A DNA stretch of 64,000 bases from Oscillospiraceae bacterium (GCA_910574995.1 CAJTCS010000004.1:124001-188000); one strand, 5' to 3'. Shown: positions 42,648 to 54,662, counted from the first letter of the stretch. A program made the numbers and translations. The notes: a model not told the origin generated them from the letters alone.

Positions 42648-44075
42648 GTGCTTCAGGCTTTTGACACACTGCTTCAGAGAACAGTAGAAGCTGAATTAGC
42701 CGCAAAAAACAGAATAGATGAGCCTTTCCGATATGAATGTTTATGCTGTGGCGAAGAAGTGTATGTTGCAGCAGCGAAAAGCACAAAAAAAGCAGCCCAC
42801 TTCCGCCACCGCCGGGGAAACAGCGACAGAGAATGTGAGTTGTATTTGGGACGAATGGGAATTGATGGTGCCCAAATTGCGGCAAAAAAGAGAGCGCATA
42901 TTAGAACCGAAGTATACTATGACATCAAACAGAAAATGTTTTATGTTGGGATACTATTTCAGGAAGAAAAATTGAAAGAATTTGAAGGTAAGTCTTGCGT
43001 TCTGGAATTTTTCTCCGCATGCAATTCGGTGCCATATGAAAGTATCGCAATAAATCAACAGAATTTTGCTCCAGATAGTATGGTTCTGTTTCCGTTGAAG
43101 CTTACAACCAACGATTGCTATATTAATATTTCTGGCATGAATTATCGTATTCGCCATGAGATCCTGTATAGTAACGATTTTCCGACATTTTTTAAAATTT
43201 CACCAAACGAGGATACGAACGGAAAATCCAAGCGTATTGTGGGCGGAAAAATCTATACAGCTACTCCCTACTATATCATTGCAAGGGATCGGAACGCAAT
43301 TCAGAAAATAGCCAAGCATAGAGAACATGTTTCGGTTAACCAGATTGATGAAATTGATGCGTTTGGAAGCACTGTTTACGGTACAAATCTTCAGATTTTA
43401 TCTGCCAATGCTGAATTGGTTGATTTGTTTTCTTACTTTAACTTTGATTTAGAAACTGCTCAAAGTGTGTTGCAATTATGGCCCCCGATGTATTCTGTAG
43501 AAGGAGTTCTTTGTACAGATGGCAAAAAAGCGTACCTCAGATCCACATTTGAGCTAGTGCCGCATAGCAATATTTCCTGTGAAACGGATGCTCTCAGAAA
43601 GTTTGATAGTCTATTCGAGGTAGATTTATCGTATCCAGTTCAGATTTGCTTTAATAACGTAGATATTCAATTTGAGCAACAGCAATATAGTTCTTTGCGG
43701 ATGGATCAGCCTTGCGAACAAATCACAGTGCCAACGGTAAATGTTACAGAGTGTAGTAGTTTTTATCTGATTGATGCTGATGGATATAGGGAACTTCCTG
43801 TTGGGATTCATTTTATAACTGAGTCCAGTAAGATTGTGCAGTATCGGAGCAACTATCCGGTGGCTGTATTTAAGCGTCCAAAACCCATTCCTCCCAGCAG
43901 GGTAGAACTTCTTCGAGATGTGTTATCTTATTATAAGGTAACGCTTCCGTTTGATGAGCAACTTATAATTGGGTGTAATCTCAGTGCAGTTGCTCAGTCT
44001 TACATAGAAGAATGTCGGATTACGAATATAATCAATAAAAAGGCTTTGGACTTCATAAAGGCAGGTAAAGTATGA
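42648..44075 (+). CDS. CoiA-like zinc-finger protein, first gene of the helicase operon
   Basis: 475 residues from GTG 42648 (GAAGGAGGCGGG upstream). Near the N-terminus Cys31, Cys33, Cys34, His51, His54 and Cys63 (YECLCCGEEV...AAHFRHRRGNSDREC) look like the zinc knuckle of CoiA-type proteins, which is linked there to a nuclease domain. The remaining 400 residues are beta-rich and unrecognised; I see no clear nuclease triad. It overlaps the next gene by 4 bp. It may recognise nucleic acid for the helicase complex (inference). Confidence 0.6.
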   Translation: MLQAFDTLLQRTVEAELAAKNRIDEPFRYECLCCGEEVYVAAAKSTKKAAHFRHRRGNSDRECELYLGRMGIDGAQIAAKKRAHIRTEVYYDIKQKMFYVGILFQEEKLKEFEGKSCVLEFFSACNSVPYESIAINQQNFAPDSMVLFPLKLTTNDCYINISGMNYRIRHEILYSNDFPTFFKISPNEDTNGKSKRIVGGKIYTATPYYIIARDRNAIQKIAKHREHVSVNQIDEIDAFGSTVYGTNLQILSANAELVDLFSYFNFDLETAQSVLQLWPPMYSVEGVLCTDGKKAYLRSTFELVPHSNISCETDALRKFDSLFEVDLSYPVQICFNNVDIQFEQQQYSSLRMDQPCEQITVPTVNVTECSSFYLIDADGYRELPVGIHFITESSKIVQYRSNYPVAVFKRPKPIPPSRVELLRDVLSYYKVTLPFDEQLIIGCNLSAVAQSYIEECRITNIINKKALDFIKAGKV

Positions 44076-45748
44076 ATTATTTTCAGTTGTTAACTAAAGA
44101 AGATATTCAAACTGTTTGCCGGAGTTTTCCTCACAAAGAAATGATTCAGGGCTTCAAAAAGAATCCAAAAGCTTTTAATGAAATGGCTAAAGGATACCGT
44201 CCACAATCGATTTCAGAGGATAGGGGGCGTAAATTATTATTAGAAAATAGTCATACAAAACTTGTCACAAATATGATTGAAGAGTTCCTAAAGCGGTGGA
44301 GTTCAGAAATTAGTCAACGCATTGAAGAGTACACTAATGCAGGCAATTCAGAAATCGAATCCCATTTGAAGGCTTTTCAAGATACAATATTTCCTGATGG
44401 AATAGAGCTGTATTTTCGGCTGATAGAGAAACCCATTAGTGCAGAATATGCTTCCCTGCTTACTTCGGCTGTTTCTGTTTTAGCGTCGGAGAGGAAAAAA
44501 ATGAGCAACATTGTATCAGCTCCGCAAGTTAAAGTGGGAGATTTGGAGCAAGAACGAAAAGATCATAAAATTGAAATTAGAGCAAAAGACTCAGAGATCA
44601 AGAAAAGGGACAAGGCGATAGAAGGCTTAAATACAGAGATTGCCAATTTATCTACAATGCTTGAGACCTTGCAAGGGGATTTAAGTCGCAAAATTGAACG
44701 AATACAAGAACTTGAAGAGTCGCAGAATGCTCAGAAAAAAGAGTTGGAAGATGCTATTTCCACAGCACATACATTTGAGGTCACAGTAAATAGGCAAAAA
44801 GCTGAATTGCAAGAGGCACTGAGCGCTGTTGATGCAGGCAAGAAACGAGAAGCCGATCAACAAGTGGCAATCGATTCGCTGCAAGAAAAATTGTCTAATA
44901 TTGAAAATGCACTGGCAGAGATGAGGGAAAAACCATATCAAGAAAGCGATCAACTTCTTTATCCAACTGATATAGACGAGTTTTCTGAATACCTCGGATA
45001 CAATCTTAAAAGCATTGGCGTCAACGGTAGTACTGATGAATATAACCTATTGACAGAATATCTGTGCGATATTTTGTTCCAGAATAAACCTATTATGTGC
45101 AACCGTGTTTCTGGGATGGCATTGGCTCGTTGTGTATCAAATGCTCTTTGCGGGACAAAATCCATTAAGATTCTTCCTTATTCGTCGGAAATCACCAGCA
45201 AGGACATTTTGTACTATTTAAACTCAGAAGAGAGAATCTTAGTTTTGGATGGTTTTCTGGGCAATTTTAACGAAATGGAATTGATTCCCATAGCCACAGG
45301 GATAAGAGGAAAAATCATCTTTATGACGCTGGAGTATGAACGTACAATTGCATATCTTCCAAAGGAGGTCCTCTTATATTTTAATTATTTAAACGTCAGT
45401 AGGATTAAGGATTTCTTCTCGGAGAAGCCAATAGATGAAGACGCTACCGAAATTATGGAACAATGGATTCCGAAAGAAAGCAAGGCTGCGAACCGAAATG
45501 TTGAGAGACTTTGCACTGAAATTATGAAGCAACTAGGCTTTGGCAATGATATTTCGCTGCATATTGCCCAGAGAATGGTTTCGGAGGAAAAATTGGCTCA
45601 ATATCTTGCATTTTCAATTCTCCCCTATAGTTGTGAAGCACTCGATTACAGACCATATGAAACATCGGAAAGGTTGCAAAAATACGCTGGAGAACAAGGA
45701 AAATGTAGATACAAGTCACTGCTATTAGGATGGTTTGGAAATGAATAA
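44072..45748 (+). CDS. Coiled-coil protein with a degenerate AAA-like C-terminal domain
   Basis: 558 residues. N-terminal helical domain (1-150), long coiled coil (about 155-290, KDSEIKKRDKAIEGLNTEIANL...), then a domain that follows an AAA plan. PIMCNRVSGMALARCVSNAL (about 340-359) stands where a P-loop would be but lacks GKT/S, ERILVLDGFLG (about 387-397) resembles Walker B, and GKIIFMTLEYERTIAYLP resembles sensor 1. It may be a non-hydrolysing structural AAA protein. No named family recognised. Confidence 0.55.
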   Translation: MNYFQLLTKEDIQTVCRSFPHKEMIQGFKKNPKAFNEMAKGYRPQSISEDRGRKLLLENSHTKLVTNMIEEFLKRWSSEISQRIEEYTNAGNSEIESHLKAFQDTIFPDGIELYFRLIEKPISAEYASLLTSAVSVLASERKKMSNIVSAPQVKVGDLEQERKDHKIEIRAKDSEIKKRDKAIEGLNTEIANLSTMLETLQGDLSRKIERIQELEESQNAQKKELEDAISTAHTFEVTVNRQKAELQEALSAVDAGKKREADQQVAIDSLQEKLSNIENALAEMREKPYQESDQLLYPTDIDEFSEYLGYNLKSIGVNGSTDEYNLLTEYLCDILFQNKPIMCNRVSGMALARCVSNALCGTKSIKILPYSSEITSKDILYYLNSEERILVLDGFLGNFNEMELIPIATGIRGKIIFMTLEYERTIAYLPKEVLLYFNYLNVSRIKDFFSEKPIDEDATEIMEQWIPKESKAANRNVERLCTEIMKQLGFGNDISLHIAQRMVSEEKLAQYLAFSILPYSCEALDYRPYETSERLQKYAGEQGKCRYKSLLLGWFGNE

Positions 45749-46748
45749 ACTGCTAAATATAATAGCGAACGATCTATCTATAGTCCAATATTTTAGAGAA
45801 TCAGACAATGATTTTACATATCGGGTTTGTTACTCGGCCTTGGCCTTATGGATGTTAAAATTGACCTCAAGTCGTGAGAATGGTGTAGTAGGAATAAGCA
45901 AACAAACTCAGTCTTTAAAAATTGAAGAATTGTTGTTGCAATATCAAGAATATTTCAAGCTAAATCCATCCTTCTTTGCTCATGACAAAAATAAAGAGCA
46001 CATGTTGTCGCGCCATATTCGAAGAGTTTATGAAGAAACTGGATATTTGTTTTCAGATGAGAATAACCATAGCGTTGCGGCGAATTATGGAAGAACTATC
46101 TGTGCCACTGATGGAAATCTCTTTTTCGGTAATCCTGAATCTGGTTATTGGATGAATGGATTGGGAATTTATTGCCCTACCGCTGTGAACGATGTGGATT
46201 TATTTGAGGCTATGCTTAGAGATACGTTGACGATTGACGAATATATAACCGTAAAATATAATCCATTAGATTTTGAGGAACGAGACCTCGATGTTCATGA
46301 GTTAAATTTTTTTGATTCGACACGGCCTAAACCTCCTTCAAGTTCATGGCATACAGAGCAAATAACCGATAAGTCGATTGCACGCAACAACAACTGGGTT
46401 ATGTATAGGACGCTGATTGACGAGACGCATCAAATTCTATTCAAAGAAGAGCCCCCAGATTCTGATAAAGGGCGTTTAACTAGTTTTGAGATACGGAGGT
46501 TATATTGTGCGTTAAAGGCTAAATATGGTGCGCCCATTATTGCATGGTTTAATAGGCTAGATGATCTCTATTCGCAGATTCGCATTTCGGCGCAGTTACC
46601 AAATCGTGAATACTATTTTATGCTGTTATTTGCATGGCCAGAACAAAACGCTTTCAATAGGACTAAGTTTATCTGCAAAAACAATATCTTGCCAACCGTA
46701 GCGAGAATGCTATGTAATATCGGTATTGAGATTAGGGGGTACGAGTAA
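45741..46748 (+). CDS. Unrecognised protein in the helicase operon
   Basis: 335 residues from ATG 45741, overlapping the preceding gene by 8 bp; its stop shares one base with the helicase ATG. No membrane segments or known motif. Visible: [40 protein letters not shown] and a C-terminal [20 protein letters not shown]. Tight coupling says it is a core part of the system; the function is unknown. Confidence 0.6.
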   Translation: MNKLLNIIANDLSIVQYFRESDNDFTYRVCYSALALWMLKLTSSRENGVVGISKQTQSLKIEELLLQYQEYFKLNPSFFAHDKNKEHMLSRHIRRVYEETGYLFSDENNHSVAANYGRTICATDGNLFFGNPESGYWMNGLGIYCPTAVNDVDLFEAMLRDTLTIDEYITVKYNPLDFEERDLDVHELNFFDSTRPKPPSSSWHTEQITDKSIARNNNWVMYRTLIDETHQILFKEEPPDSDKGRLTSFEIRRLYCALKAKYGAPIIAWFNRLDDLYSQIRISAQLPNREYYFMLLFAWPEQNAFNRTKFICKNNILPTVARMLCNIGIEIRGYE

Positions 46749-49700
46749 TGTCGGATGCTAAGGGTGTACAAGAATATTATGCGGCAATTCGTAATCGCTT
46801 GTCTAACTATATTAAATCTGATTATCTTGCTAACAGCGAGACTCTGCTTCTTTACGCAGACGACTTGCTTGGAGAAATAGTTGATACAAACGCAAAAATT
46901 GCGCAAGAACCTTATATTGAAACAGCTGCTTCTTATGAAAAAATTACAGATGGGATAAAGAACCTTGCGCACCTTGATGCAGGAGTAAAAAGCACTCTAC
47001 TCAAACTTGTAAAAGCTAAGTTAGGTATCTTTTCAACGCCGTTCAAGCATCAAGTAGATTCTTTAGAAAACTTTGCACAGGGAAAAGATTTATTTGTATC
47101 GACCGGTACGGGCTCAGGTAAAACAGAATGTTTTCTTTGGCCTATCATTGCAAAATGTATTGATGAAGCTCGGAATCGTCCCGCATTTTTCAAGAAAAAT
47201 GCGGTCAGGACTCTCATTATTTATCCAATGAATGCTTTGGTTTCTGATCAACTGGCCAGATTTCGCAATATCATGGGCCGAGAGGAATTTTTGAAAATAT
47301 TCACCCAGGATACTTATGCTACACGAATCCCTCATTTTGGAATGTACACCGGGCGCACATCATATGCTGGCCTACCCAAACCTAGTAAGAACAAAGAACT
47401 TGCAGAGGCTTATAGGAGACGTTACTTGGTGGATGAGAGCGCCCCGGAAGAAAAAAAGATTCAGCAGAAGAAGAGGATCGAAGGTTTCAAGAGAATCAAT
47501 AAATATCCTGCGCGCTATGGCGAAAACGGGATGGAAATATTCATTGATCACTTGGAACAGAATATTCATATGCCATCTCCGTATGACGCTGAACTGATTA
47601 CAAGATTTGAGCTGCGAGAATGTCCACCAGATATTCTTGTGACCAATTACTCCATGCTTGAATATATGCTGATGCGAAAATTGGAATCTAAGATCTGGGA
47701 TAGCACCAAGGAGTGGTTACAAGAGTCGGAAGACAATAGGCTTCTAATTGTTCTTGATGAAGCACATATGTATCGTGGTTCTGCTGGCGGTGAAATAGCT
47801 CTTTTGCTTGACCGCTTATTTGATCGTCTTGAAATAACTGCTGATGATACTCAGTTTATTTTAACTACGGCAAGTATGCCAGATGATAAAAAGGCACGCA
47901 ATGACTTCTATGAGGGGCTTACAGGAAAGAATGCACAAAAGTGCAAATTCCTAACTGGCACCAGAGAAAAACTGCCTGAATATGAACTTGTTCCAACTAA
48001 TGCTGATCAACTGGAACATATTGGAACAACGCAAGTATATGGAAGAGAAGCCATTCAAAGAATAAAAGACTTTGCATCTGCAATTTTCAATGAGCAACTC
48101 CCGGATTCTATTGATTTAAGCGAGGCTAAAACATGGCTCTATGATAATCTCCCTCGCTATCAAGGCTTTATTGATTTATATCGAGTCTGTCGAGAGGGTG
48201 CAGAATCGTATAGCAAAATTAAGTTTCACGTGTTTGGAAGCGATAATGCAGATAATGCATTGGATTCGTTGCTAGTCATTGTTTCTATGGCTGAAAAGGA
48301 CGGCAATTTACTGTTTCCTATCCGCCTGCATATGTTTGTAAGAGGATTGCAGGGTATTTATGCTTGCTCAAATCCTCATTGTCCTCATGCAAAATATTCG
48401 GAAAAAGAAAAATTACCTCTTGGCAAGATCATTTCTACGCCAAAAGATCAATGTAACTGTGGTGGTAAGATTTATGAACTAGTTAATCATACAAAGTGCG
48501 GTGCTCTGTATTTCAAAGTCTATGTGAAGCAAACCGCAGGGCAGGCGTTTTGGTATGTATTCCCGCGCAAGGGTATTAGTGGGAGCGGTGATGATCTCAA
48601 AGAAATGTTGCTTTACATCGTGCCGGAAGAATACATTCTTGAAAAAGGCGACAAAATGGGGGCATTAGATCCGTTTACCGGGAAACTCTTCACAACACCG
48701 AAGGATAGTTCAACTCTGCTCAAAGTGCTATACACTGAAAAAACTACAAAGAAGGGAACATCTTTTGTCTTCGGGAAATGCCCGAAATGCCGCAAAGTTA
48801 TGCCGATAAAAAAGCCAACTGATTTTGCCACAAAAGGGAATATTCCATTTTATAATCTAACAAAAGCACAATTCGAGCTGCAACCGGCAAAATCGGACTT
48901 TGTGAATCAAGGGAAAAAAGTTCTGCTATTCTCTGATTCGCGGCAGAACGCCGCAAAACTGGCCCTGGACTTGTCTGACTCATCAGATGCTGACACTTTT
49001 CGGCAGGCAGTTATATTGGCGGGCATAAGACTAGGCAAATTTGGACTGTCTATGAGAGAGTTATATCCCGCTTTCCTAGAGGTGTGTATCAATCAGAAGT
49101 TATCATTCTTTGCAGGAAAAAGCAAGCGGAAATTTGACACCGACAAAGACACCTTTGCGAGAAAAAACAGGCATGGGAGAAAGGTTGACTACACGAAATT
49201 AGCCACAGATTACTTCTCTTCCCCACCAGAAGATTATGGAAAACATCTACTTAAATTTTTTACTGAAAGCCCTCGATCTTTCAAAGATATTGGGCTTGGT
49301 TTTTTAGCGCCCATGAAAAATTCTATAGATAGCGTACTTTATGAGTTGGAGGATGATGATATAGCAGTTAATGAAGATTTGCTATATCAGATTCTGGTCT
49401 TGCTTTTCTGGGATGTCATGGACACCAATGCCGCATTAGATAGCCACATTTCAGATGATATTAGACGATCCCTCCCAGGAAGGAGCAAAAATGACAGGGA
49501 TAGGTTTGGAGTCGGTGCTGATTTCTATCAAGAACTGGATCATGATTTGATTCGTGAAGCGCAAGTAATATTGTCTCTCAATGAAACCGAAATGAACAAA
49601 TTGCTGGAATCTGTAAAAACAGAATTCTTTGAGGCATCCAGTGAGGGAAAATACTACATCAAGCTGTCATCGGTTCAGATTTGCATTGCTGACAAAAATT

Positions 49701-51928
49701 TCATTTGGTATCGCTGTGGACGTTGTGGAAAGATATCCCCATTTAAATTGGGCAGCCTTTGCGGTGTGTGCTTCAAGGCTAAAAATGTTCATGCTATCAA
49801 TTATGAAGAGTTATCGAGATTCGATTTTTGGCGTACCCCCATCTTAAATACGGTAGGTATTAAAGACAATATCCATAAAATAAATACTGAGGAGCATACG
49901 GCACAGCTGTCTCATAAAGATGCCCAAGGGGATATCATCAGCCGAACCGAAGACTATGAGATAAGGTTCCAGGATATTGATGCTGGCGAGCACGGTGAAA
50001 ATGCAATTGATGTGTTAAGCTGCACAACAACTATGGAAGTCGGGATTGATATTGGCTCCCTTACTGCTGTTGGGCTTAGAAATATTCCACCTATGCGAGA
50101 AAACTACCAACAGCGCGCAGGGCGTGCTGGGCGAAAAAATGCAGGAATCTCAACTATTGTCACATACGCATTCGGTGGTGTACATGATAGCTATTATTTT
50201 AAGAATCCACATGAGATGATCTCAGGCGAACCTCGTCGTCCTTGGATCGATAGGGACAATCCTAAAATTGAGCAACGCCATTTGAACATGAAAGCACTAA
50301 ACGCTTTTATGTTCAGCGATCTAATGAGTGGCTATGACAGCATAACAGAGATTGGAATTGTAGATTTCTGTGAAAGCTACGGTGTCGCGTTCCTTGAATG
50401 TTTAGATTGTTTAAGTTTGCCAACTGAACAGACCAGAGAAATGTTCCTAAAAATAAAGGACAAGGTGCTCGATGAGAAGAAACGCAAGGAATACATACAT
50501 GACGACAAACAGACCTCAGCCTTTGATGTGTTCTATTCAGAAGGCTTTATCCCATCGTACTCGTTCCCCAAAAATGTTATTAGATTTTTCGTGGAAGAGG
50601 AATCTCCGTATGGGAAAAAGTATCCCCGTGTGGTGAAATACGCTCCCGAACGAGACATTGCCGTTGCCATCAGCGAGTACGCCCCAGGGCGCTTTGTAAC
50701 AATTGATAAGAAAATCTACAAGAGTGGCGGCATTTATGCAAATCCGAAGCCTCACGGATACAATACAAACCAAGCTGAGTTTTACTTTAGCAATGGCGAC
50801 TATTTCAGTGAAATTTTGGTTTGTAGTGAGTGTAATTGGTTTGGACACAAAGAGGAAGGGGTTGATACTTGCCCATATTGCCATGCTCCAGTTGAAACGA
50901 AGAAAATGCTTAGACCTTGGGGATTTGCTCCTGAGCGTGGTGATGATGTAAAGTTTGAAGACGAGGATGAAGATAAAACATACGCTGAAGCTCCATATTA
51001 TTCCCATGTTCCGGAAGATTCACAGATGATTCCCTATAAAGGGCAAATTCGTTTTGCCAACTTGGAAAATCGACAAGTTCTAACTATTAATATGGGAAAA
51101 TCAAAACATGGCTTCAATATTTGCCGCTGTTGTGGTGGTGCAGAAGTAGCTGGTTCTAAAAATACAGGCAAACCTAAGATAACACAACCATTCCATAATA
51201 ATGCACCAATATGTCGGCATGGTGTGGTGGAATCGGAAGTCTATCTGGGGTATGAGTTTTTGACTGATATGTTCATGCTTGATATCAGGTATGATACTAC
51301 AAAGCTGGTAAGCAATAAATCTACACAGGAGAAAATACTTCTCAGAATCGCAGCTACAACCTTGCAAGAGGCAATTAAGAAAGCTGTATCGTTGGAACTA
51401 GATATTGATTATAACGAGATCAACGGTGGTTGGATGTCCAGAATTGATGATGAGAACATGCTCCACCTGGAACTGTTCTTTTACGATAACCTTACAAGTG
51501 GAGCAGGTTATTCATCATTGATAGGGGGTGTTTTGGAAAAAGTCTTACAACGCACAAGGAATATTCTATCCACTTGCAACTGCTCTCGTACATGTAAAAA
51601 TTGTTTGGATAATTTCTATAACCAGCGAAATCACGAATTATTTGATCGGCATCTTGGATTACAGCTTTTAGATTACGCTGAAACCGGAATTCTTCCAGAG
51701 GACTATGAACGTTCAGAGCAACTGGGCTATTTAATTCCTTTAAAACACTTGATAATCGAGGAAACAGGTGTTTCCGAGGAGCAGATAGCAATGGACTTTG
51801 AGGTTCTCCCGGCTTTGTATAAGAAACCTAGAAATACTGAGAAAAAGATGTATCTGAATCCATACGATTTGATTGACTGGCTACCGAATACATTTGTGGA
51901 TTATATAGCTTTATCGAAAAGAAGGTGA
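46748..51928 (+). CDS. Giant SF2 helicase with DUF1998-type C-terminus (DruE/DrmA-like)
   Basis: 1726 residues. Walker [10 protein letters not shown] (118-126), DEAH (337-340), motif III-like [35 protein letters not shown] (motif V) and QRAGRAGR (1122-1129). Several zinc clusters are spread along it: CSNPHCPH...CNCGG, CPKCRK, CGRCGK...CGVC, CSECNW...CPYC and CRCCGG. The C-terminal [17 protein letters not shown] (from 1610) is the signature of DUF1998 helicases, found in Druantia DruE, DISARM DrmA and MrfA. Length and lone-helicase layout favour DruE. It is the motor of the system. AT-rich, clearly acquired. Confidence 0.82.
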   Translation: MSDAKGVQEYYAAIRNRLSNYIKSDYLANSETLLLYADDLLGEIVDTNAKIAQEPYIETAASYEKITDGIKNLAHLDAGVKSTLLKLVKAKLGIFSTPFKHQVDSLENFAQGKDLFVSTGTGSGKTECFLWPIIAKCIDEARNRPAFFKKNAVRTLIIYPMNALVSDQLARFRNIMGREEFLKIFTQDTYATRIPHFGMYTGRTSYAGLPKPSKNKELAEAYRRRYLVDESAPEEKKIQQKKRIEGFKRINKYPARYGENGMEIFIDHLEQNIHMPSPYDAELITRFELRECPPDILVTNYSMLEYMLMRKLESKIWDSTKEWLQESEDNRLLIVLDEAHMYRGSAGGEIALLLDRLFDRLEITADDTQFILTTASMPDDKKARNDFYEGLTGKNAQKCKFLTGTREKLPEYELVPTNADQLEHIGTTQVYGREAIQRIKDFASAIFNEQLPDSIDLSEAKTWLYDNLPRYQGFIDLYRVCREGAESYSKIKFHVFGSDNADNALDSLLVIVSMAEKDGNLLFPIRLHMFVRGLQGIYACSNPHCPHAKYSEKEKLPLGKIISTPKDQCNCGGKIYELVNHTKCGALYFKVYVKQTAGQAFWYVFPRKGISGSGDDLKEMLLYIVPEEYILEKGDKMGALDPFTGKLFTTPKDSSTLLKVLYTEKTTKKGTSFVFGKCPKCRKVMPIKKPTDFATKGNIPFYNLTKAQFELQPAKSDFVNQGKKVLLFSDSRQNAAKLALDLSDSSDADTFRQAVILAGIRLGKFGLSMRELYPAFLEVCINQKLSFFAGKSKRKFDTDKDTFARKNRHGRKVDYTKLATDYFSSPPEDYGKHLLKFFTESPRSFKDIGLGFLAPMKNSIDSVLYELEDDDIAVNEDLLYQILVLLFWDVMDTNAALDSHISDDIRRSLPGRSKNDRDRFGVGADFYQELDHDLIREAQVILSLNETEMNKLLESVKTEFFEASSEGKYYIKLSSVQICIADKNFIWYRCGRCGKISPFKLGSLCGVCFKAKNVHAINYEELSRFDFWRTPILNTVGIKDNIHKINTEEHTAQLSHKDAQGDIISRTEDYEIRFQDIDAGEHGENAIDVLSCTTTMEVGIDIGSLTAVGLRNIPPMRENYQQRAGRAGRKNAGISTIVTYAFGGVHDSYYFKNPHEMISGEPRRPWIDRDNPKIEQRHLNMKALNAFMFSDLMSGYDSITEIGIVDFCESYGVAFLECLDCLSLPTEQTREMFLKIKDKVLDEKKRKEYIHDDKQTSAFDVFYSEGFIPSYSFPKNVIRFFVEEESPYGKKYPRVVKYAPERDIAVAISEYAPGRFVTIDKKIYKSGGIYANPKPHGYNTNQAEFYFSNGDYFSEILVCSECNWFGHKEEGVDTCPYCHAPVETKKMLRPWGFAPERGDDVKFEDEDEDKTYAEAPYYSHVPEDSQMIPYKGQIRFANLENRQVLTINMGKSKHGFNICRCCGGAEVAGSKNTGKPKITQPFHNNAPICRHGVVESEVYLGYEFLTDMFMLDIRYDTTKLVSNKSTQEKILLRIAATTLQEAIKKAVSLELDIDYNEINGGWMSRIDDENMLHLELFFYDNLTSGAGYSSLIGGVLEKVLQRTRNILSTCNCSRTCKNCLDNFYNQRNHELFDRHLGLQLLDYAETGILPEDYERSEQLGYLIPLKHLIIEETGVSEEQIAMDFEVLPALYKKPRNTEKKMYLNPYDLIDWLPNTFVDYIALSKRR

Positions 51929-51935
51929 TTAACTA

Positions 51936-52778
51936 ATGGGTGTGACTCGTTCGCCACTTCGATATCCGGGAGGGAAATCCAAAATTTATAATAATATCCG
52001 GAATCTCATAGTAACGAATGAGTATACTGGCAGAACATATGTAGAGCCCTTTGCCGGGGGATTCGGTGTTGGTATCGCACTCTTGGAAGACAATATAATC
52101 GAACAGGCAATAATGAATGATTTAGACATTCATCTCTATCATTTTTGGGATGCTGTATTACATCAAACAGAGGCTTTAATCAATCTTGTTCGTGAAACAC
52201 CCATTACCCTTGACGAGCGTATGAGGCAGAAGCAAATTTATTCAAATGAGGAATCTCCTCCTCTATTAGATGGGTTCTCTACACTCTTTTTAAATCGAGT
52301 AAATTATTCTGGGGTTCTATTTGCAGGGCCGCTTGGAGGAAGAAACCAGAACAGCGCATATCCACTAGGATGCCGATTCAATAAAAACAATATTATCGAA
52401 AGAATACAAACTGTTGCACGCTTTAGAGATCAAATTTTCCTCCATCACCGGGATGCCTGCGAATTGATAATAGAATTGCTTGCAGAAGAGAACAATGATT
52501 TATTCTTCAACATTGACCCTCCATATGTAATCAAAGGGAAATCATTGTATAGTGAATACTATACTGAGGAGGACCATCGAAATCTTGGAGATATTATTCA
52601 TGAGCATCTACAAAACGTTCCTTGGATTATGACATATGACAGTTGTGATTTAATAAGGGAGATATACCAAGACAACTTAATTTTAGAATATGGGATGTTT
52701 CATAGTGCGCATAACCGCGCGCAGGGACGTGAACTTGTTATTACAAACCTTCCTGAAGATCAATTTACTTGGGGATAA
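51936..52778 (+). CDS. D12-class (Dam-like) DNA adenine methyltransferase
   Basis: 280 residues: LRYPGGKSK near the start (AdoMet motif X), VEPFAGGFGVG (motif I), FLNRVNYSGV (target-base region) and NIDPPYVIKG (catalytic DPPY). AGAAGGTG precedes the start, 7 bp after the helicase stop, so it is the last gene of that operon. It probably marks host DNA as self for the helicase system, as methylases do in DISARM and Druantia II (where DruM is a cytosine enzyme). Confidence 0.85.
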   Translation: MGVTRSPLRYPGGKSKIYNNIRNLIVTNEYTGRTYVEPFAGGFGVGIALLEDNIIEQAIMNDLDIHLYHFWDAVLHQTEALINLVRETPITLDERMRQKQIYSNEESPPLLDGFSTLFLNRVNYSGVLFAGPLGGRNQNSAYPLGCRFNKNNIIERIQTVARFRDQIFLHHRDACELIIELLAEENNDLFFNIDPPYVIKGKSLYSEYYTEEDHRNLGDIIHEHLQNVPWIMTYDSCDLIREIYQDNLILEYGMFHSAHNRAQGRELVITNLPEDQFTWG

Positions 52779-52887
52779 GCATACTCATAACGATAACCGA
52801 GTATCAATTCATTTCCTCTATGTCCAGAAGAACTTCTTGCGTCTTAAATAAAGTCCCGTTTCACTTTGTTTTGCGGTGCGAGATGGT

Positions 52888-52913
52888 GAATTTACCCTTG
52901 ACAAATTGCTTCT
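52888..52913. repeat. Right element-end repeat
   Basis: GAATTTACCCTTGACAAAT then TGCTTCT, directly before the codon CAA (52914) at which recombinase homology resumes. Almost identical in inverted orientation at 54663-54689 and similar at 14927-14946. Confidence 0.6.
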
Positions 52914-54506
52914 CAAAAGCTGATTTTACAGAAATATGCTGACGAACACCACTTTTTCAACACGCGCTTTTTCGTAGACGACGGATTTTCCGGCGTGAGC
53001 TTTGAGCGTGAGGGGCTTCAAGCCATGCTGCATGAGGTTGAAGCCGGGAACGTGGCGACCGTCATAACAAAAGACCTCTCCCGTCTGGGACGTAATTATC
53101 TGAAAACCGGCGAACTGATAGAGATTGTTTTCCCCGAATACGAAGTGCGCTACATTGCCATTAACGACGGCGTAGACACAGCGAGGGAAGATAACGAGTT
53201 TACCCCTCTGCGGAACTGGTTCAACGAGTTTTACGCCCGCGACACCTCAAAGAAAATCCGGGCTGTCAAACAGGCAAAGGCGCAGAAAGGCGAGCGCGTC
53301 AACGGCGAAGCTCCTTACGGCTACCTTATCGACCCGGATAACCGCAATCATCTGATACCCGACCCGGAAACGGCACACGTCGTAAAACAGATTTTTGCAA
53401 TGTATGTACGGGGCGACCGTATGTGTGAAATCCAGAACTGGCTACGGGACAACGAAATACTGACGACCGTCGGGGAACTGCGCTACCGCAGAACAGGAAG
53501 CAACCGCCACCCCCGCCCACAGCTCAACGCATGGTACAACTGGCCGGATAAGACGCTGTACGACATTCTGACAAGGAAAGAGTATTTAGGGCATACCATA
53601 ACCGGGAAAACCTACAAGGTATCTTATAAGTCGAAAAAGACGAAAAAGAACCCGGAGGAAAAAAGGTATTTCTTCCCCAACACGCACGAGCCTTTGATTG
53701 ATGAAGAAACCTTTGAACTTGCACAGAAGCGGATTGCCACCCGGCACCGCCCGACAAAGGTTGATGAAATTGACCTGTTTTCCGGGCTTCTCTTTTGCGC
53801 TGACTGCGGCTACAAAATGTATGCGGTACGCGGAGCCGGGACGCTTGAACGGAAACACGCCTACACTTGCGGCAACTACCGCAACCGGGCAAGAAATGAT
53901 ATGCTCTGCACTACGCATTATATCCGCAAAAGCGTACTGAAAGAACTTGTCCTTGCAGACTTGCAGCGCGTAACATCTTATGTGAAAGAGCATGAACAGG
54001 AGTTTATCGAAACAGCCAACGAGTGCAGCGCAAAGGCAGTACAAAAGACGCTGACACAGCAGCGGAAAGAGCTTGACAAGGCGCAGAACCGTATGAACGA
54101 GCTGAACATCTTATTCCGCAAGCTCTACGAGGACAACGCTTTAGGGAAACTTTCAGATGAACAATTTGCTTTTCTGACTTCCGGCTATGATGAAGAAAAA
54201 AAGACGCTGACCCGGAGGATTGCGGAGCTGTCACAGGAAATCGACAACGCCACCGAGCGCAGCGCGGACGTGAAAAGGTTTGTCGCACTGGTACGCAAGT
54301 ACACCGCCATTACCGAACTGACCTACGAAAACGTCCATGAATTTATTGACCGTATTCTTATTCACGAACTGGATAAGGAAACGAACACCCGCAAAATCGA
54401 AATCTTTTATAGCTTTGTCGGCAGAGTTGATACAGGCGACAAGCCTACCGAAAGTATCTCCTATTTCAGACAGATAGGAGCCGACGTAAAGAGTTATGCT
54501 ATCTAA
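52902..54506 (+). pseudogene. Serine recombinase lacking its N-terminal catalytic segment
   Basis: Reading resumes in frame at CAA 52914 (QKLILQKYADEHHFF) and runs to a stop at 54506: resolvase remainder with VITKDLSRLGRNYLKTG, recombinase domain, zinc ribbon (FCADCGYKMY), coiled coil and IEIFYSFVGRVD. About 30 residues including the catalytic Ser are missing; they match the fragment at 31644-31733. The internal ATG-like start at 52995 would give an inactive protein. Excision of the 21-kb element would restore the gene. Confidence 0.8.
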
Positions 54507-54519
54507 CATACATCAAAAA

Positions 54520-54566
54520 GAGGTAAGATAACACCCTCTGCAAAAAAGGTATCGTTATCTTACCTC
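54520..54566. terminator. 13-bp perfect hairpin after the broken recombinase
   Basis: GAGGTAAGATAAC (54520-54532) and GTTATCTTACCTC (54554-54566), 21-nt loop. No T-run. It lies between two recombinase fragments and may be a terminator or an old end. Confidence 0.55.
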
Positions 54567-54569
54567 AAC

Positions 54570-54662
54570 AAAATTTGTCCCCGAATAACCGTCGTCCTCG
54601 TCGTAGTGCCGAATGGCGGTATAGCCATGGTCGCGGCAATACTTCTCCAAAATCTTCTTTTG
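54570..54662 (-). pseudogene. 31-codon internal fragment of another serine recombinase
   Basis: On the minus strand from 54662: QKKILEKYCRDHGYTAIRHY followed by DEDDGYSGTNF, the resolvase segment after the NQK motif. It starts at exactly the same codon as the 52914 fragment and ends at the hairpin. Too short to be a functional gene. Confidence 0.7.

Noticed and set aside
46748-51928. DISARM (DrmA) assignment for the DUF1998 helicase
   Set aside because: The protein is longer than DrmA as I recall it, and no DrmB, DrmC (PLD nuclease) or DrmD is found next to it. A Druantia-like label fits better but is not proven.
52995-54506. Complete serine recombinase starting at 52995
   Set aside because: The frame is open further upstream with clear family sequence from 52914, and the catalytic Ser segment is missing, so it is a truncated gene.
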